This document shows, piece after piece, positions 1 through 8,933 of a DNA stretch of 64,000 nucleotides. The notes beneath the pieces were generated by a model. That model saw only the letters and a program-made list of their open reading frames with translations. It searched no databases and was not told where the DNA came from. Numbering within the stretch: the stretch's first letter is position 1; each line of letters starts with the position of its first letter. The stretch comes from Prosthecobacter debontii (lineage in GTDB: Bacteria > Verrucomicrobiota > Verrucomicrobiia > Verrucomicrobiales > Verrucomicrobiaceae), in contig NZ_FUYE01000004.1 of NCBI RefSeq assembly GCF_900167535.1, positions 63,603 through 127,602 of the forward strand, read 5' to 3'. Both the position numbers and the translations under genes were made by a program.

Positions 1-19
1 AGGAGGGACATGACAAGTG

Positions 20-52
20 GCGAGTAGCGTTCGCTTCGCTCAGCATACTCGC
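20..52. repeat. 7-bp inverted repeat
   Basis: Arms GCGAGTA (20-26) and TACTCGC (46-52) are exact reverse complements. They flank a GC-rich stretch made of short GCGTTCGCTTCGC-like runs. It is the first of four palindromes in the first 400 bases. Function unknown. Confidence 0.45.
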
Positions 53-125
53 GCTCCGGTCGGGCGACTGCGTGAGTCCTGGGTATGGAAAGGAGAGTTG
101 AAGACCTTTTTGAGCCAACCTTGGC

Positions 126-146
126 GGCGCGTTGGGACAACGCGCC
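126..146. repeat. Palindrome with GGA loop (REP-like)
   Basis: The arms are GGCGCGTTG (126-134) and CAACGCGCC (138-146), a perfect 9-bp stem closed by the three-base loop GGA. Two further perfect stems with GGA or TCC loops follow at 196-214 and 355-373. A shared loop on different stems suggests a family of REP-like elements. This is a direct sequence observation; biological role is inferred. Confidence 0.6.
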
Positions 147-195
147 CTACCCAAGCATGGCCTCGCGCCTTGAAGGCACGCGGCAGCGACGTGGT

Positions 196-214
196 CCGCA
201 CACTCCGTGTGCGG
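196..214. repeat. 19-bp palindrome, copy 1 (TCC loop)
   Basis: A perfect 8-bp stem, CCGCACAC (196-203) with GTGTGCGG (207-214), surrounds the loop TCC. The same palindrome recurs in the opposite orientation at 355-373 with loop GGA. Bases outside the stem also match the reverse complement of the second copy in part (TGG before the stem, a CCGT-like stretch after it), so the repeat is longer than the stem. Confidence 0.65.
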
Positions 215-354
215 GATACCGTGTCGAAGTCTGAACGAGGTGTGATTTCCTCTGGTCCTGAAGTCTCCCAGACTCGACGGCATGCATTCACCCTGACCAT
301 CCCTCTGCACGACCTCATCGGTTCACCGTCTCGTTTGGCCTGCAGGACGGCTTT

Positions 355-373
355 CCGCACACGGAGTGTGCGG
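355..373. repeat. 19-bp palindrome, copy 2 (GGA loop, inverted)
   Basis: The stem is identical to that at 196-214 but the loop reads GGA, so this is an inverted copy. The two copies bound about 140 bp and could together form a larger cruciform or a REP-doublet-like unit. Confidence 0.65.
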
Positions 374-934
374 GCCACTTTGAGTGGGCAGGCCCCCAGG
401 TGTTGGGTCATCTTGGCCTCATGATTGAGAGGCCAGGATCACAGCAGACGCGGGAAGGGTGCCCTCACGCCTTGTCCTTACATCTTGCCTAACCGTTGAT
501 GTGTAATTGGACTTGCTTGTTGCCCTGTTAATCCATCGGGTGCGGAGAAATGGATGAGGCGTGTTGGAACAGAAATAGAAACCGGGGGGTTGTGGACAAA
601 ATGAAAAAGGATTACAAAAACGGGATAGCGATGAGGAAAACGAGGGTTGAGCCAGAGGAAAGGGAGGAAGTCGGTGGAGTGCCTCGGACATAAAAGCGAG
701 CGATGACGGCTAACGGGGGCCAGTGCCTGATCCAGCGACGTGATACGGGGGGCGGGGGAACGATGCGGTCGGCTGATGAGGGGGAAGGTGGAAGGGGACT
801 ATTTTCGCGAGACAAAACCATCCAGGGGGCTTCCGAAATGCAGCGGGGGGGTGGGAACCGTATTTATTCTTGGGGGCGAATCTCAGGTTGACGCCAGACT
901 TTCAAGAACCATTAACTAGACAACTTTGACTCCC

Positions 935-1780
935 ATGCTTTTCCCACCTCTTGCTGCGGTGTCCGGCCTCCAGTTTGGGCTGGAAAATCTGTCTCTCCCC
1001 AGCTTGGTCATCGCGGGCTTGCTGGCGGTGCTTTCCATGGCGAGCTGGACGGTGCTGATGGCCAAGTGGGCTCTGCTGCGCCGGTCGGCCCGAGAGAATG
1101 GTCTGTTCATGGGCAAATTCCGCGAGAGTCCGCATCCGCTGGCGCTGTATCTGACGCGGGAGCGCATGGTGATGTCGCCGATGTATCATGTGTATCATGA
1201 GGCCTGCCGTGAACTGGCCTTTTATCTGGTGGGGGAAGAGGAGCCAGGGCGCACGTTCAACAGTCGGCTGCAAGGGGCAGGGCGCATCACCTCCTCCCAA
1301 ATGGGCGCGGTGCAGAATGCGATGGAGCGGGCGGTGGTGATGACGGCGAATAAGGCGGAGATGCGCTTGGGGGTGCTCTCCACCGTGCTGGCGGTGGCTC
1401 CGTTTCTGGGCTTGTTCGGCACGGTCTGGGGGCTGCTGGATGTCTTTGCGGTGTTGGCGCAGACGGAGGGCACGGCGGGTCTATCGGCTCTAGCTCCAGG
1501 GATCTGCTCCGCGCTGCTGACGACGCTGCTGGCCATCTTCGTGACGGTGCCGAGCCTGATGGCCTATAACTTTCTGGTGTCGCGGATTCGCAATCTCATC
1601 GTGCGGGTGGAGAACTTTGCCAATGAGCTGAGCGGGATCCTGGACCGACAGTTTGTGGATCATCGCAGCCCGGATGAGTCTCTGCCGAGTCTAGGAGAGA
1701 TGGGCACGCCGATGATGCCGGGCTTCAGCAGCCCGCCTTCCCAAGCTCTGACGCCTCCGGCAAAACTGACCACGGCATGA
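935..1780 (+). CDS. tolQ: TolQ/ExbB/MotA-family proton channel protein
   Basis: This is an inner-membrane subunit of the Tol-Pal motor, which uses the proton motive force to draw in the outer membrane during division. Three membrane segments are visible: one near the N-terminus (about residues 20-45) and two later (about 140-170 and 185-210), the MotA/TolQ/ExbB arrangement. The segment around GLFGTVWGLLDVF is the family's most conserved stretch. I chose ATG at 935; an in-frame TTG at 926 would add three residues, and neither has a strong ribosome binding site. The stop overlaps the tolR start (ATGA). Order tolQ-tolR-tolA-tolB-pal supports TolQ rather than ExbB. The C-terminal tail after the last membrane segment is proline/serine rich. 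Confidence 0.9.
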   Translation: MLFPPLAAVSGLQFGLENLSLPSLVIAGLLAVLSMASWTVLMAKWALLRRSARENGLFMGKFRESPHPLALYLTRERMVMSPMYHVYHEACRELAFYLVGEEEPGRTFNSRLQGAGRITSSQMGAVQNAMERAVVMTANKAEMRLGVLSTVLAVAPFLGLFGTVWGLLDVFAVLAQTEGTAGLSALAPGICSALLTTLLAIFVTVPSLMAYNFLVSRIRNLIVRVENFANELSGILDRQFVDHRSPDESLPSLGEMGTPMMPGFSSPPSQALTPPAKLTTA

Positions 1781-2229
1781 AGCGCATCTCTCAGCGGCAA
1801 CTCCCTGTGTTTGTGAGCCAGATCGGCATCGCGCCTCTGGCGGACCTGGCGTTCATGCTGATGCTGGTGCTGCTGGTGACGGTGCCTCTGCTGCGGCGGG
1901 AGCGGATGAATGTGACTGAGCCGCAACCCACTGGGGAAACGGCACCGGTGGAAGTCGCTGCAACCCTAACGGCACCGACGACACAACTGAAGCTGAAGAT
2001 CTCCTCGGATCAGACGCTGTGGCTGAATGGCATCAAGATCCCTGGGGATCACCTGCTGCAATTGCTGAAGACGGAGATCGCCAAGCATCAGGATAAGGAT
2101 GTGGGCGTGCTGATCGAGATGCCGGAAAACTTTGCCGCCGGACCGCTGGCGCAGCTCATGGATGAAATGCACCGGGCAGGGGTGAAAAAGACAAGCGTGG
2201 TGGTGGTGCCCGCCACGAAGAAACGCTGA
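1777..2229 (+). CDS. tolR: TolR/ExbD-family biopolymer transport protein
   Basis: Partner of TolQ in the proton-driven Tol complex. It has a short cytoplasmic N-terminus, one membrane segment (about residues 17-40) and a periplasmic domain of about 100 residues. The membrane helix carries Asp23 in IAPLADLAFML, the conserved acidic residue that takes part in proton translocation in TolR/ExbD. At 150 residues it has normal family length. The start codon overlaps the tolQ stop by 4 bp, implying translational coupling. Confidence 0.9.
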   Translation: MKRISQRQLPVFVSQIGIAPLADLAFMLMLVLLVTVPLLRRERMNVTEPQPTGETAPVEVAATLTAPTTQLKLKISSDQTLWLNGIKIPGDHLLQLLKTEIAKHQDKDVGVLIEMPENFAAGPLAQLMDEMHRAGVKKTSVVVVPATKKR

Positions 2230-2235
2230 CACGGA

Positions 2236-3252
2236 ATGATGCATGTCTCTATGGCGGCCCGAGCTCCAGCTTCCTCCTCACGACGTCCTCCGCTAGAGCC
2301 GCTGTCTCTGGTGGTGATGGCGGTGATGATGGTTCACCTGCTGGTGGGGCTGGTCTGCTGGACGCTGCTGCCCATGCTGCCTGTGGCCTCGCTCAAACCC
2401 GTGTGGCGGCATGTCCCGTTGTCGTGGAAAAACGACGGGCGCACGTGGTTCGATCCAGGTGAGTTCACCTTGCATCCGGATGTGAAGGTGCCTGCACCTG
2501 CCTCCGCTCCGACTCCGGCGATACCCTCGACACCTCCCCCTGCCTCCCCACCTCCCGCTCCGATGTCTGTGCCCCCAGCAGCGGCAGCCCCTCCGGCGGG
2601 TGTGGGATCTGCCCCGGTGCCCGCGCCGACCGCATCGGTGACACCGAGCGCGGAGTCATCGACGGTAACAACTCCGCCGATGGCGCTCACGCTACCCGCT
2701 GAGGCTTCGGCACCAGAGGCAGGAATTGCTCCGGCGATGGCAGGAACACATGCGCCACTGCCGCAGGACGCAAGCTTGCTGGCAGACACATCGGCTTTGA
2801 AGTCCCCGGCTGCCACCACAACCGCGGCACCTAAAATAACGAACAAGACGATCACACTCTCGCCGATGTCTGATCAAGAGGATGAGGGCGTGGCCAAGAG
2901 AATCGTGCCTGCGACGGAAACCAAGATGCGGCTGGAAGAGAAAGGGAAAGAGCCCACCGGTGGCGCGAATATGGACCCGGTGCTGAAAGCGCTGGAAGTG
3001 GCTTTGAAAAAAGAATGGAATGCACCTGCTCTCCAAGATGTGCCTGCTGCCCAACGCGCCTCGACGCTGAAGGTGACGCTTGGTCGTGACGGGCAAACGC
3101 TTGAGGTGATCATGTCCAAACCTTCAGGCTCTGCCGTGCTGGATCAGTCGGTCATCAATGCGGGGATGCGTGTGAAAAAGATTTCTGAGTCTCTTCCTTC
3201 AAGTTTCCCGAAAGACCGCTACACTGTGGAGGTAACCTTTCATATCGAGTAA
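2236..3252 (+). CDS. tolA: TolA-like periplasm-spanning protein, TonB/TolA C-terminal domain
   Basis: One N-terminal membrane anchor (about residues 20-46) is followed by a long Pro/Ala-rich linker (about 75-240) and a C-terminal globular domain (about 245-338) with the WNAPALQDVP...LKVTLGRDG pattern of TolA/TonB C-termini. This architecture connects the TolQR motor to the outer membrane. The linker is proline-rich as in TonB rather than the helical Ala/Lys/Glu linker of E. coli TolA, so only gene order separates TolA from TonB here. It lies 6 bp after tolR, and its stop codon is directly followed by the tolB ATG. Confidence 0.8.
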   Translation: MMHVSMAARAPASSSRRPPLEPLSLVVMAVMMVHLLVGLVCWTLLPMLPVASLKPVWRHVPLSWKNDGRTWFDPGEFTLHPDVKVPAPASAPTPAIPSTPPPASPPPAPMSVPPAAAAPPAGVGSAPVPAPTASVTPSAESSTVTTPPMALTLPAEASAPEAGIAPAMAGTHAPLPQDASLLADTSALKSPAATTTAAPKITNKTITLSPMSDQEDEGVAKRIVPATETKMRLEEKGKEPTGGANMDPVLKALEVALKKEWNAPALQDVPAAQRASTLKVTLGRDGQTLEVIMSKPSGSAVLDQSVINAGMRVKKISESLPSSFPKDRYTVEVTFHIE

Positions 3253-4452
3253 ATGACTTTTTCGCGCCTCCTCTTCCTGTCTCTGCTGCTGATGATGCAG
3301 CCTATGGCAGAAGCTGTGACTTTGCCCTCCTGGTTGAAGCTGCCGAGGCTGTCTAAAAAAGAGCCTCTGAAGCTGCCGCAGACGAAGGTGCTGGTGGGAG
3401 ACTTCACCGGAGGCACTGGCGAGAGTGCCAAGAAGGCGCTGGTGGATGAACTGACGAGTTCCCGGGAGTTTTTGCTCACGGCGGAGTCGCCAGAGTTTAC
3501 TTTATCCGGCTCGTCCATCGGTGGTCGCGTGACGGGCAAACTGACACGTGCGGATGGTAAGGTGGTCTTAGAGCGAACTTATGCTGCCCCCGGGTTGGAT
3601 GAAAACCTGCGCGGTTTTTCCGATGATGTGATCTATGCCATCACTGGTAGGCCCGGCCTAGCCACCAGCCGCCTTGTTTTCGTCAGCGATCGAACTGGAA
3701 CGAAGCAGATCTACATGTGTGATACCCGGGGCCGGGAGATCCAACAGATCACGCATCACACCTATGGCGCGGTTTCTCCCTCCTTGTCTCCAGATGGGAC
3801 CGCGGTGGCCTACACAGCCTACAGGTCGGGTTTCCCCACGGTGCTGGTGCTGGATCTGGGCCTTGGCTGGGAGCGCACGGTGACGGATACGCCGGGGACG
3901 AGTTTTGGGGCGGCCTTTTCTCCTGAGGGCCAGCGCTTGGCTTTGGTGATGAGCTTTCTGGGCAATCCGGAGATCTTCGTGACGGATCTGAACACCAACA
4001 CGGCCGGTTGCATCAGTGACACGGTGGGAGCCCCCAGCAGTCCCTCCTGGCATCCGGATGGGAAGCAGGTGATCTTTTCTGATGATCGCGGCCGTGGTCC
4101 CCGGCTCTTCATTGCCGAGGTACCTGAGAAAGGGAAGAACGAAGCGCGCCTTTATGTCTGGCACACCGGCTATCGCTTCTGCACGGACCCCGAGTTTTCC
4201 CCCGATGGCAGCAGTGTGGCCTTCACGACGCAGATCGGGGATGAGACGGCGGTGGTGGTGAAAGAGTATCCGCGCGGGACCGTCCGCGTCATCCAGGCTG
4301 AGGGCGCTCAACATCCTTCCTGGAGTCCGAATGGTCGCTATCTCTGCTACTCTCAGCATGGCACGCTGTATGTGCATGATCTGCGCACTTCGCACCGCCG
4401 GGCGGTCCTCACCCAATACGGCACCATTTCTGAACCTCGATGGATGCGATGA
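3253..4452 (+). CDS. tolB: TolB-like periplasmic beta-propeller protein
   Basis: The N-terminal signal peptide is about residues 1-20 (ending near PMAEA). A TolB-type N-terminal domain (about 25-125) precedes a WD40-like/PD40 beta-propeller (about 135-395). Propeller repeats are recognisable by recurring SPSLSPDGTAVAYT, SPSWHPDGKQVIFSD and HPSWSPNGRYLCYSQ strings. TolB is a periplasmic link between Tol and the Pal lipoprotein. Length (399) is slightly short for the family. The ATG follows the tolA stop with no spacer. Confidence 0.88.
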   Translation: MTFSRLLFLSLLLMMQPMAEAVTLPSWLKLPRLSKKEPLKLPQTKVLVGDFTGGTGESAKKALVDELTSSREFLLTAESPEFTLSGSSIGGRVTGKLTRADGKVVLERTYAAPGLDENLRGFSDDVIYAITGRPGLATSRLVFVSDRTGTKQIYMCDTRGREIQQITHHTYGAVSPSLSPDGTAVAYTAYRSGFPTVLVLDLGLGWERTVTDTPGTSFGAAFSPEGQRLALVMSFLGNPEIFVTDLNTNTAGCISDTVGAPSSPSWHPDGKQVIFSDDRGRGPRLFIAEVPEKGKNEARLYVWHTGYRFCTDPEFSPDGSSVAFTTQIGDETAVVVKEYPRGTVRVIQAEGAQHPSWSPNGRYLCYSQHGTLYVHDLRTSHRRAVLTQYGTISEPRWMR

Positions 4453-4916
4453 GACATCCCTTTTTACTTTCCAGTTTTGCTTCAGCCCTCGTCCTAGGGC
4501 TCAGCAGTTGCCAGCAGATGCCACCTCTGTTCCCTGAAGATCAGGCGGACATCGTCTTTGCTCTTGGCGCTCGCGATGGATTTGTGAGTCCTCTCACCAC
4601 GTCTTTAAAGCCCGCCTGCTCGGCTTTGGAGTTTGAGGGAAACAGTTTTTCTTTGAAGGGGGCACATCGAAAGACTCTGAGTGAATTGTCCAAGGATTGG
4701 TCCAGTAGCAAACCGCGCTACCTCGTGGCCGGATATACACAGCCAGATCTCCCCGAGGACTATGCCCGGTCACTCTCGGAACGCCGTGCTCAAGCGGTGC
4801 GCCAAGCGCTGATCGAAAGCGGAGTCGAAGCGACTCATTTGCAGACCGTCGGTTTCGGTCACGACTCCGCGCCTTCCGGACCGACCACCGGCGTGGTGGT
4901 GATCTATCGGCAGTGA
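4449..4916 (+). CDS. pal: Pal-like OmpA-domain lipoprotein
   Basis: A signal peptide with lipobox LSSC (lipidated Cys21 if translation starts at 4449) marks an outer-membrane lipoprotein. The C-terminal half carries the OmpA peptidoglycan-binding signature LSERRAQAVRQALIESGV followed by VGFGHDSAP. Pal anchors the outer membrane to peptidoglycan and is the endpoint of the Tol machine. I preferred ATG 4449 because it gives a 4-bp overlap with the tolB stop; an upstream in-frame ATG at 4440 would add MDA. It is the last gene of the Tol-Pal operon. Confidence 0.85.
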   Translation: MRHPFLLSSFASALVLGLSSCQQMPPLFPEDQADIVFALGARDGFVSPLTTSLKPACSALEFEGNSFSLKGAHRKTLSELSKDWSSSKPRYLVAGYTQPDLPEDYARSLSERRAQAVRQALIESGVEATHLQTVGFGHDSAPSGPTTGVVVIYRQ

Positions 4917-4943
4917 TTGCATACCCGATAGAACGCTGGGAGG

Positions 4944-5007
4944 CCTCAATCAGTAAGTTAAAGGCTCCTGGGTGGAGCCTCAATCATTGATCGTTAAGTT
5001 ACAGGCT
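4944..5007. repeat. Imperfect direct repeat in the pal/smc convergent gap
   Basis: Two related units, 4944-4966 and 4978-5007, both begin CCTCAATCA and end with AAGTTA, one base, then AGGCT; the second has extra bases in the middle. A hairpin, AGGCTCC (4962-4968) with GGAGCCT (4974-4980), bridges them. The two flanking genes converge here, so the structure may act as a bidirectional terminator, although no T-run follows. Confidence 0.5.
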
Positions 5008-5009
5008 GG

Positions 5010-8000
5010 TTAAGAAGACAGTGCTGGTAAACTCGGATTTTCAGTGTCACCACTGGTAATGGGACTGTCAGTCTCGTCGCTGTGCTCATGGTGACTTTCT
5101 TCGGCGGCGACTTCAGCCTCAAGCCTGAGCTCTTCTTGTTTACTCGGCCGTGTGTCTTCCGTGGTCATACGGACACCTACAGGCTTACTCACGCCGAATT
5201 CCTGCATGGAGACGCCATAGATCACATCTGCACGGCTCATGGTCCGTTTGTTATGCGTCACAATGATGAATTGGGAGTTGTCGATGAAGTTGTCCAGCAT
5301 CTTCAAGAAGCGGGAGATGTTGGATTCATCCAGGGGGGCATCAAGCTCGTCCAGCACGCAGAAGGGGCTGGGTTTGACCTGATAGATCGAGAAGAGCAAA
5401 GCGACCGCAGTCATGCTACGCTCGCCACCCGACAGAAGAGAGATGGTTTGCAGTTTTTTGCCTGGGGGTTTGGCGATGATCTCGATGCCTGATTCCAGCG
5501 GATCGGTGTCATCGGTCAGCATCAGATCTGCTTTGGCGGTGGGACCGAAAAGCTCACGGAAGTTGTTGTGGAAGTAGCCACGCACCAACTCGAACGTTTC
5601 GGAGAACATGGCCTTGGTCGTGTCATTGATCTTGGCAATCACCTGAAGCAATTCTTCCTTAGAGTTCACCAAGTCGTTGTGCTGAGTCTCCAGGAAGTTA
5701 TGCCGCTCTTCCAGTTCTTCGAATTCCTGAATGGCATCCAAGTTGACCGGTCCAATGCCCTCCAGTTTTTGGCGCAGTTCACCCACGACCTCGCTGACGA
5801 AGTCCCAATCGGGATGCCCTTCTTCGCCAGGAATCTCAACGCCTTCTAAATCGACATCATCTGCATCCACCACAGGCATTTCACTGGCTTCGATATCCGT
5901 TTCGACCGAGTCGTCCTGAGAGGCAGGTTCCGCATCATCGCTGACACTGAGGCGGGTATCGGGGCCACTCGCTGAAAGGTTGTTGCGACGTTTTTCGCCA
6001 CGCCCACGGTTTTTCTTCTGCTCATTGATGCTGTACATCAAGGCGTGATAGTCGGGCTCAAAGGCGGAGATGTGGAAGGAATAACGCTCCTGAACCTGAG
6101 CGATGAGGTTTTCCAGACGTAGATCCACACGGGTGAGTTGCACCTCGATGCGGTTGCGTGAATCGCTCAAACCGTTGGCTTGTTGGCGGAACTGCATGAG
6201 CTGATTTTCGAGCTCGGTGACACGCTCGAAGGCGGCGGCACGGTCTTCCGTCTTCGTTTGAAGATGTTCTTCGATGGCATTTACCGCTTCATGCTGAGCT
6301 TCCACCTGTTCGCCTAAGCGGGCGTTCTCGCCCATGCTCTGCTCGATACGGCTGCGCCACGTATTGATCTCCACATCGAAGCGCTGGATGGCCGCTTCGA
6401 GTTCATGAAGACGAGTGGCCATGGGAGCTTTTTGCCGTTCCAAGGACTGGAGAGCGCTTTGCTCCAGGGCTAAAGCCGTGCGCAGTTCGTTCAATCGCTC
6501 GCTGGATTCCAATTCTCGGCGAAGGAAGGCTTCCATCTCCACTTCGAGCTCGGCTTCATGAATACGAGCACCTTCGAGTTGTTCTTGAGCCAGACTGGCT
6601 TCCTGCTTTTGCCACTCGATCTGGGCCTCGGCGGCCTGCATGCGGCTGGTGATCTGATTTTGATCCCATTCCACACTTTCCAGCTTGGTGGTGGCTTGTT
6701 GAAGGGCTCGCTGGACGACCGAGAGCTTTCCGGTGAGTTGGGAGAAACCTTCGCGCACACGTTGGCTTTGCTCACGCAAGGTGACTTCCTCACGCTGCAT
6801 GTCTTCGACTTGGAGCTTGAGCTGATCCACGGCCTCTTCTTTTTCTAGGACTCGATACTCCAGGCCTTCCAGTTCGGTCTTCAGGCTGCGCACCTCAGCT
6901 TCGCGGCGGAGCATGGAGGCGGCTTCTTCCTTGGTGGCACCTCCATGGATGATACCGTCGGCTGCGATGAACTCACCTTTGAGCGTTGCCAAGGCTACAT
7001 CTCGCAATTGTTTCTTCAGGCGGATGGCCGTGTGCAGGTCTTCGACGATCAACACATTGTTCAGCAGACGATCCGTCAACTCCTGCACACCTTGCCGAGC
7101 TTTTACCTTATCGACGGCCCAAGCGATCCCACCTTCCGGCACAAGTTGGCGATCCGGGACGGCGCGCATGGTGGCGAAGTCATGGGGAAGGATAGCGGCC
7201 TTGCCAAGCTTGTTGTTGGCCAAGCGGTCTAGCACTTGGGCCGCCAGATCACTGTCTGTGAGTAATACGGCTTGCAGATGATCCCTCAGAGCGGCCTCAA
7301 TCGCGGCGATGAACTGTGGCTCCACTTCGATGGCGGAGCCAAGCAAGCCGCGGACTCCCACGGAAAAGACTTCCGGATTATCCAGTCCTTTCAGCACTTG
7401 TTGAGTGCCTTCGGCGAGCCCTTCGCCTTTCTGTAACAGCTGCTCAATGATCTCGATCCGAGAGCGGCGCTGTGTGGCAGCACGCTGAAGCTCGGTGAGT
7501 TCCTCATTGAGGGCGTCTCTCTGGGAGCGTTTTTCGATGATTTCACGGGCGCAGTTCTTGGCCTTCTCATCGAGTTCATTGCGGGTCTCTTCCAGATCCT
7601 GGATCTCTTTTTGAAGGTTGTCATATTCCAACTGGCTGGCCTCTTTGGCCTGTGCGGAGGTCAGGCGGTCATGGGCCAGGGTTTCGTGTCTCTGACGATC
7701 TGCACCGATTTGGCTGGTCAGGGATTGAGCCCGTGCTTCAGCGGCGGCGATCTGACCTTCAAACTGGCGGATGGATTCACGCACAGTTCGGCGATCACTG
7801 TCCAGGCGGCTGCGATCCGGCAGGATGGAATTGTGGACCGTCAGATGTTCATTGAGAGCTTGTTGCCTTGTCTCAATGTTCTCACGCATCACCTCCAGTT
7901 GTTCATCTGCGCTGATCATTTCCTGGCGCTGCTGCTCCAGATGAATCTGCCCTTGTTGGATCTGCTCTTCATTCTGACGAATGCGGCTTTGCAGTTCCTC

Positions 8001-8933
8001 ATTGCGCTCGTTGTTGAATCCGATGCGGCCTTCAGCCGCTTGAAGCTGGCTGCGGAGTGCTTGTGCCTGCTGCCGTAATTGATTGATCTGGGATTCGACC
8101 GAGTGATAGGCCTCGCGGGTTTCCAGTGCTTCGGCTTCCGTGACTTGCAGACGACTTTGAATCTGGGCGAGCTGCTCCGTCATCATGCGCACATGATTTT
8201 CGGACTCGGCTTTCTCGGCACTGTACTCACTGTATTGTTTGTGCGCGAGATGAGTGTCAAACATACGCACATCATCCAGCAAGGTCTGATAACGTCGTGC
8301 TTTGGAGGCCTGGCGCTGGAGAGATCCCATTTGGCGTTTCACCTCAGCGATCACATCGGCAACGCGGAGCAAGTTGGCCTCGGTGTATTCCAGTTTACGA
8401 AGGGCCTCTTTTTTCTGTCCTTTGAACTTGGTGATGCCCGCCGCTTCCTCGAAAACCATGCGCCGATCTTCTGGCTTCGAACTCAGCAGCATGTCGATCT
8501 GGCCTTGGGCCATGATGGAGTAAGCCTGCCTTCCGATGCCTGTGCCGGAGAACAGATCATGGATGTCCTTCAAACGACAGACGGTGCCATTGAGTCGGTA
8601 TTCGCTGCGGCCATCTCGAAACACTCGGCGGCAAATGGACACTTCATTGTAATCGACTCCCAGGGATTGCTCACAATCAGCCATCGTGAGCACCACCTCA
8701 GCGAGCCCGACGGGTTTGCGTTTATCGGTGCCGTTGAAAATGACGTCAGCCATTTCCTCGCCGCGGAGGGCTTTGGCGGAGGTTTCCCCAAGGACCCATC
8801 GAATGGCATCGACGACGTTGGATTTACCGCAGCCATTGGGGCCGACGATGCCCGTCACGCCTTTGTGAAACTCAAAATGGGTCTTGTCCGCAAAGGACTT
8901 GAAGCCATGAAGGGTGAGACTTTTGAGATACAT
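5010..8933 (-). CDS. smc: Chromosome segregation protein SMC
   Basis: SMC ATPase of the bacterial condensin complex, which compacts and segregates the chromosome with ScpA/ScpB (not in this window). The Walker A motif GPNGCGKS sits at residues 31-38. Long coiled coils flank a hinge at roughly residues 515-670. The C-terminal ATPase half has the ABC signature LLSGGERS and Walker B region FCVLDELDAPLDESN. At 1307 residues it exceeds the usual ~1180. The excess is mainly a charged insert at about residues 970-1040, basic (KKNRGRGEKRR) then acidic (DADDVDLEGVEIPGEE), plus an acidic C-terminal tail of about 50 residues. It converges with pal. Start ATG at 8933 begins the canonical MYLKSLTLHGFKSF. 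Confidence 0.95.
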   Translation of the reverse strand: MYLKSLTLHGFKSFADKTHFEFHKGVTGIVGPNGCGKSNVVDAIRWVLGETSAKALRGEEMADVIFNGTDKRKPVGLAEVVLTMADCEQSLGVDYNEVSICRRVFRDGRSEYRLNGTVCRLKDIHDLFSGTGIGRQAYSIMAQGQIDMLLSSKPEDRRMVFEEAAGITKFKGQKKEALRKLEYTEANLLRVADVIAEVKRQMGSLQRQASKARRYQTLLDDVRMFDTHLAHKQYSEYSAEKAESENHVRMMTEQLAQIQSRLQVTEAEALETREAYHSVESQINQLRQQAQALRSQLQAAEGRIGFNNERNEELQSRIRQNEEQIQQGQIHLEQQRQEMISADEQLEVMRENIETRQQALNEHLTVHNSILPDRSRLDSDRRTVRESIRQFEGQIAAAEARAQSLTSQIGADRQRHETLAHDRLTSAQAKEASQLEYDNLQKEIQDLEETRNELDEKAKNCAREIIEKRSQRDALNEELTELQRAATQRRSRIEIIEQLLQKGEGLAEGTQQVLKGLDNPEVFSVGVRGLLGSAIEVEPQFIAAIEAALRDHLQAVLLTDSDLAAQVLDRLANNKLGKAAILPHDFATMRAVPDRQLVPEGGIAWAVDKVKARQGVQELTDRLLNNVLIVEDLHTAIRLKKQLRDVALATLKGEFIAADGIIHGGATKEEAASMLRREAEVRSLKTELEGLEYRVLEKEEAVDQLKLQVEDMQREEVTLREQSQRVREGFSQLTGKLSVVQRALQQATTKLESVEWDQNQITSRMQAAEAQIEWQKQEASLAQEQLEGARIHEAELEVEMEAFLRRELESSERLNELRTALALEQSALQSLERQKAPMATRLHELEAAIQRFDVEINTWRSRIEQSMGENARLGEQVEAQHEAVNAIEEHLQTKTEDRAAAFERVTELENQLMQFRQQANGLSDSRNRIEVQLTRVDLRLENLIAQVQERYSFHISAFEPDYHALMYSINEQKKNRGRGEKRRNNLSASGPDTRLSVSDDAEPASQDDSVETDIEASEMPVVDADDVDLEGVEIPGEEGHPDWDFVSEVVGELRQKLEGIGPVNLDAIQEFEELEERHNFLETQHNDLVNSKEELLQVIAKINDTTKAMFSETFELVRGYFHNNFRELFGPTAKADLMLTDDTDPLESGIEIIAKPPGKKLQTISLLSGGERSMTAVALLFSIYQVKPSPFCVLDELDAPLDESNISRFLKMLDNFIDNSQFIIVTHNKRTMSRADVIYGVSMQEFGVSKPVGVRMTTEDTRPSKQEELRLEAEVAAEESHHEHSDETDSPITSGDTENPSLPALSS

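Larger units (their letters stand above)
1..934. other. Non-coding leader upstream of the tol operon, with palindromes
   Basis: No reading frame here looks like a real protein: the candidates are short, low-complexity and mutually overlapping. The left half carries several compact perfect palindromes (listed separately), giving it the look of a repeat-rich intergenic segment or a decayed region. The right half, about 500-934, must hold the promoter of the tol operon, but I cannot pick a convincing -35/-10 pair. A gene could end just left of the window. Confidence 0.6.

Noticed and set aside
40-424. Overlapping open frames of 120-135 codons in the first 420 bases
   Set aside because: Both strands are open at once, no domain or codon bias supports them, and the region is filled with palindromes. 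They are products of high GC.
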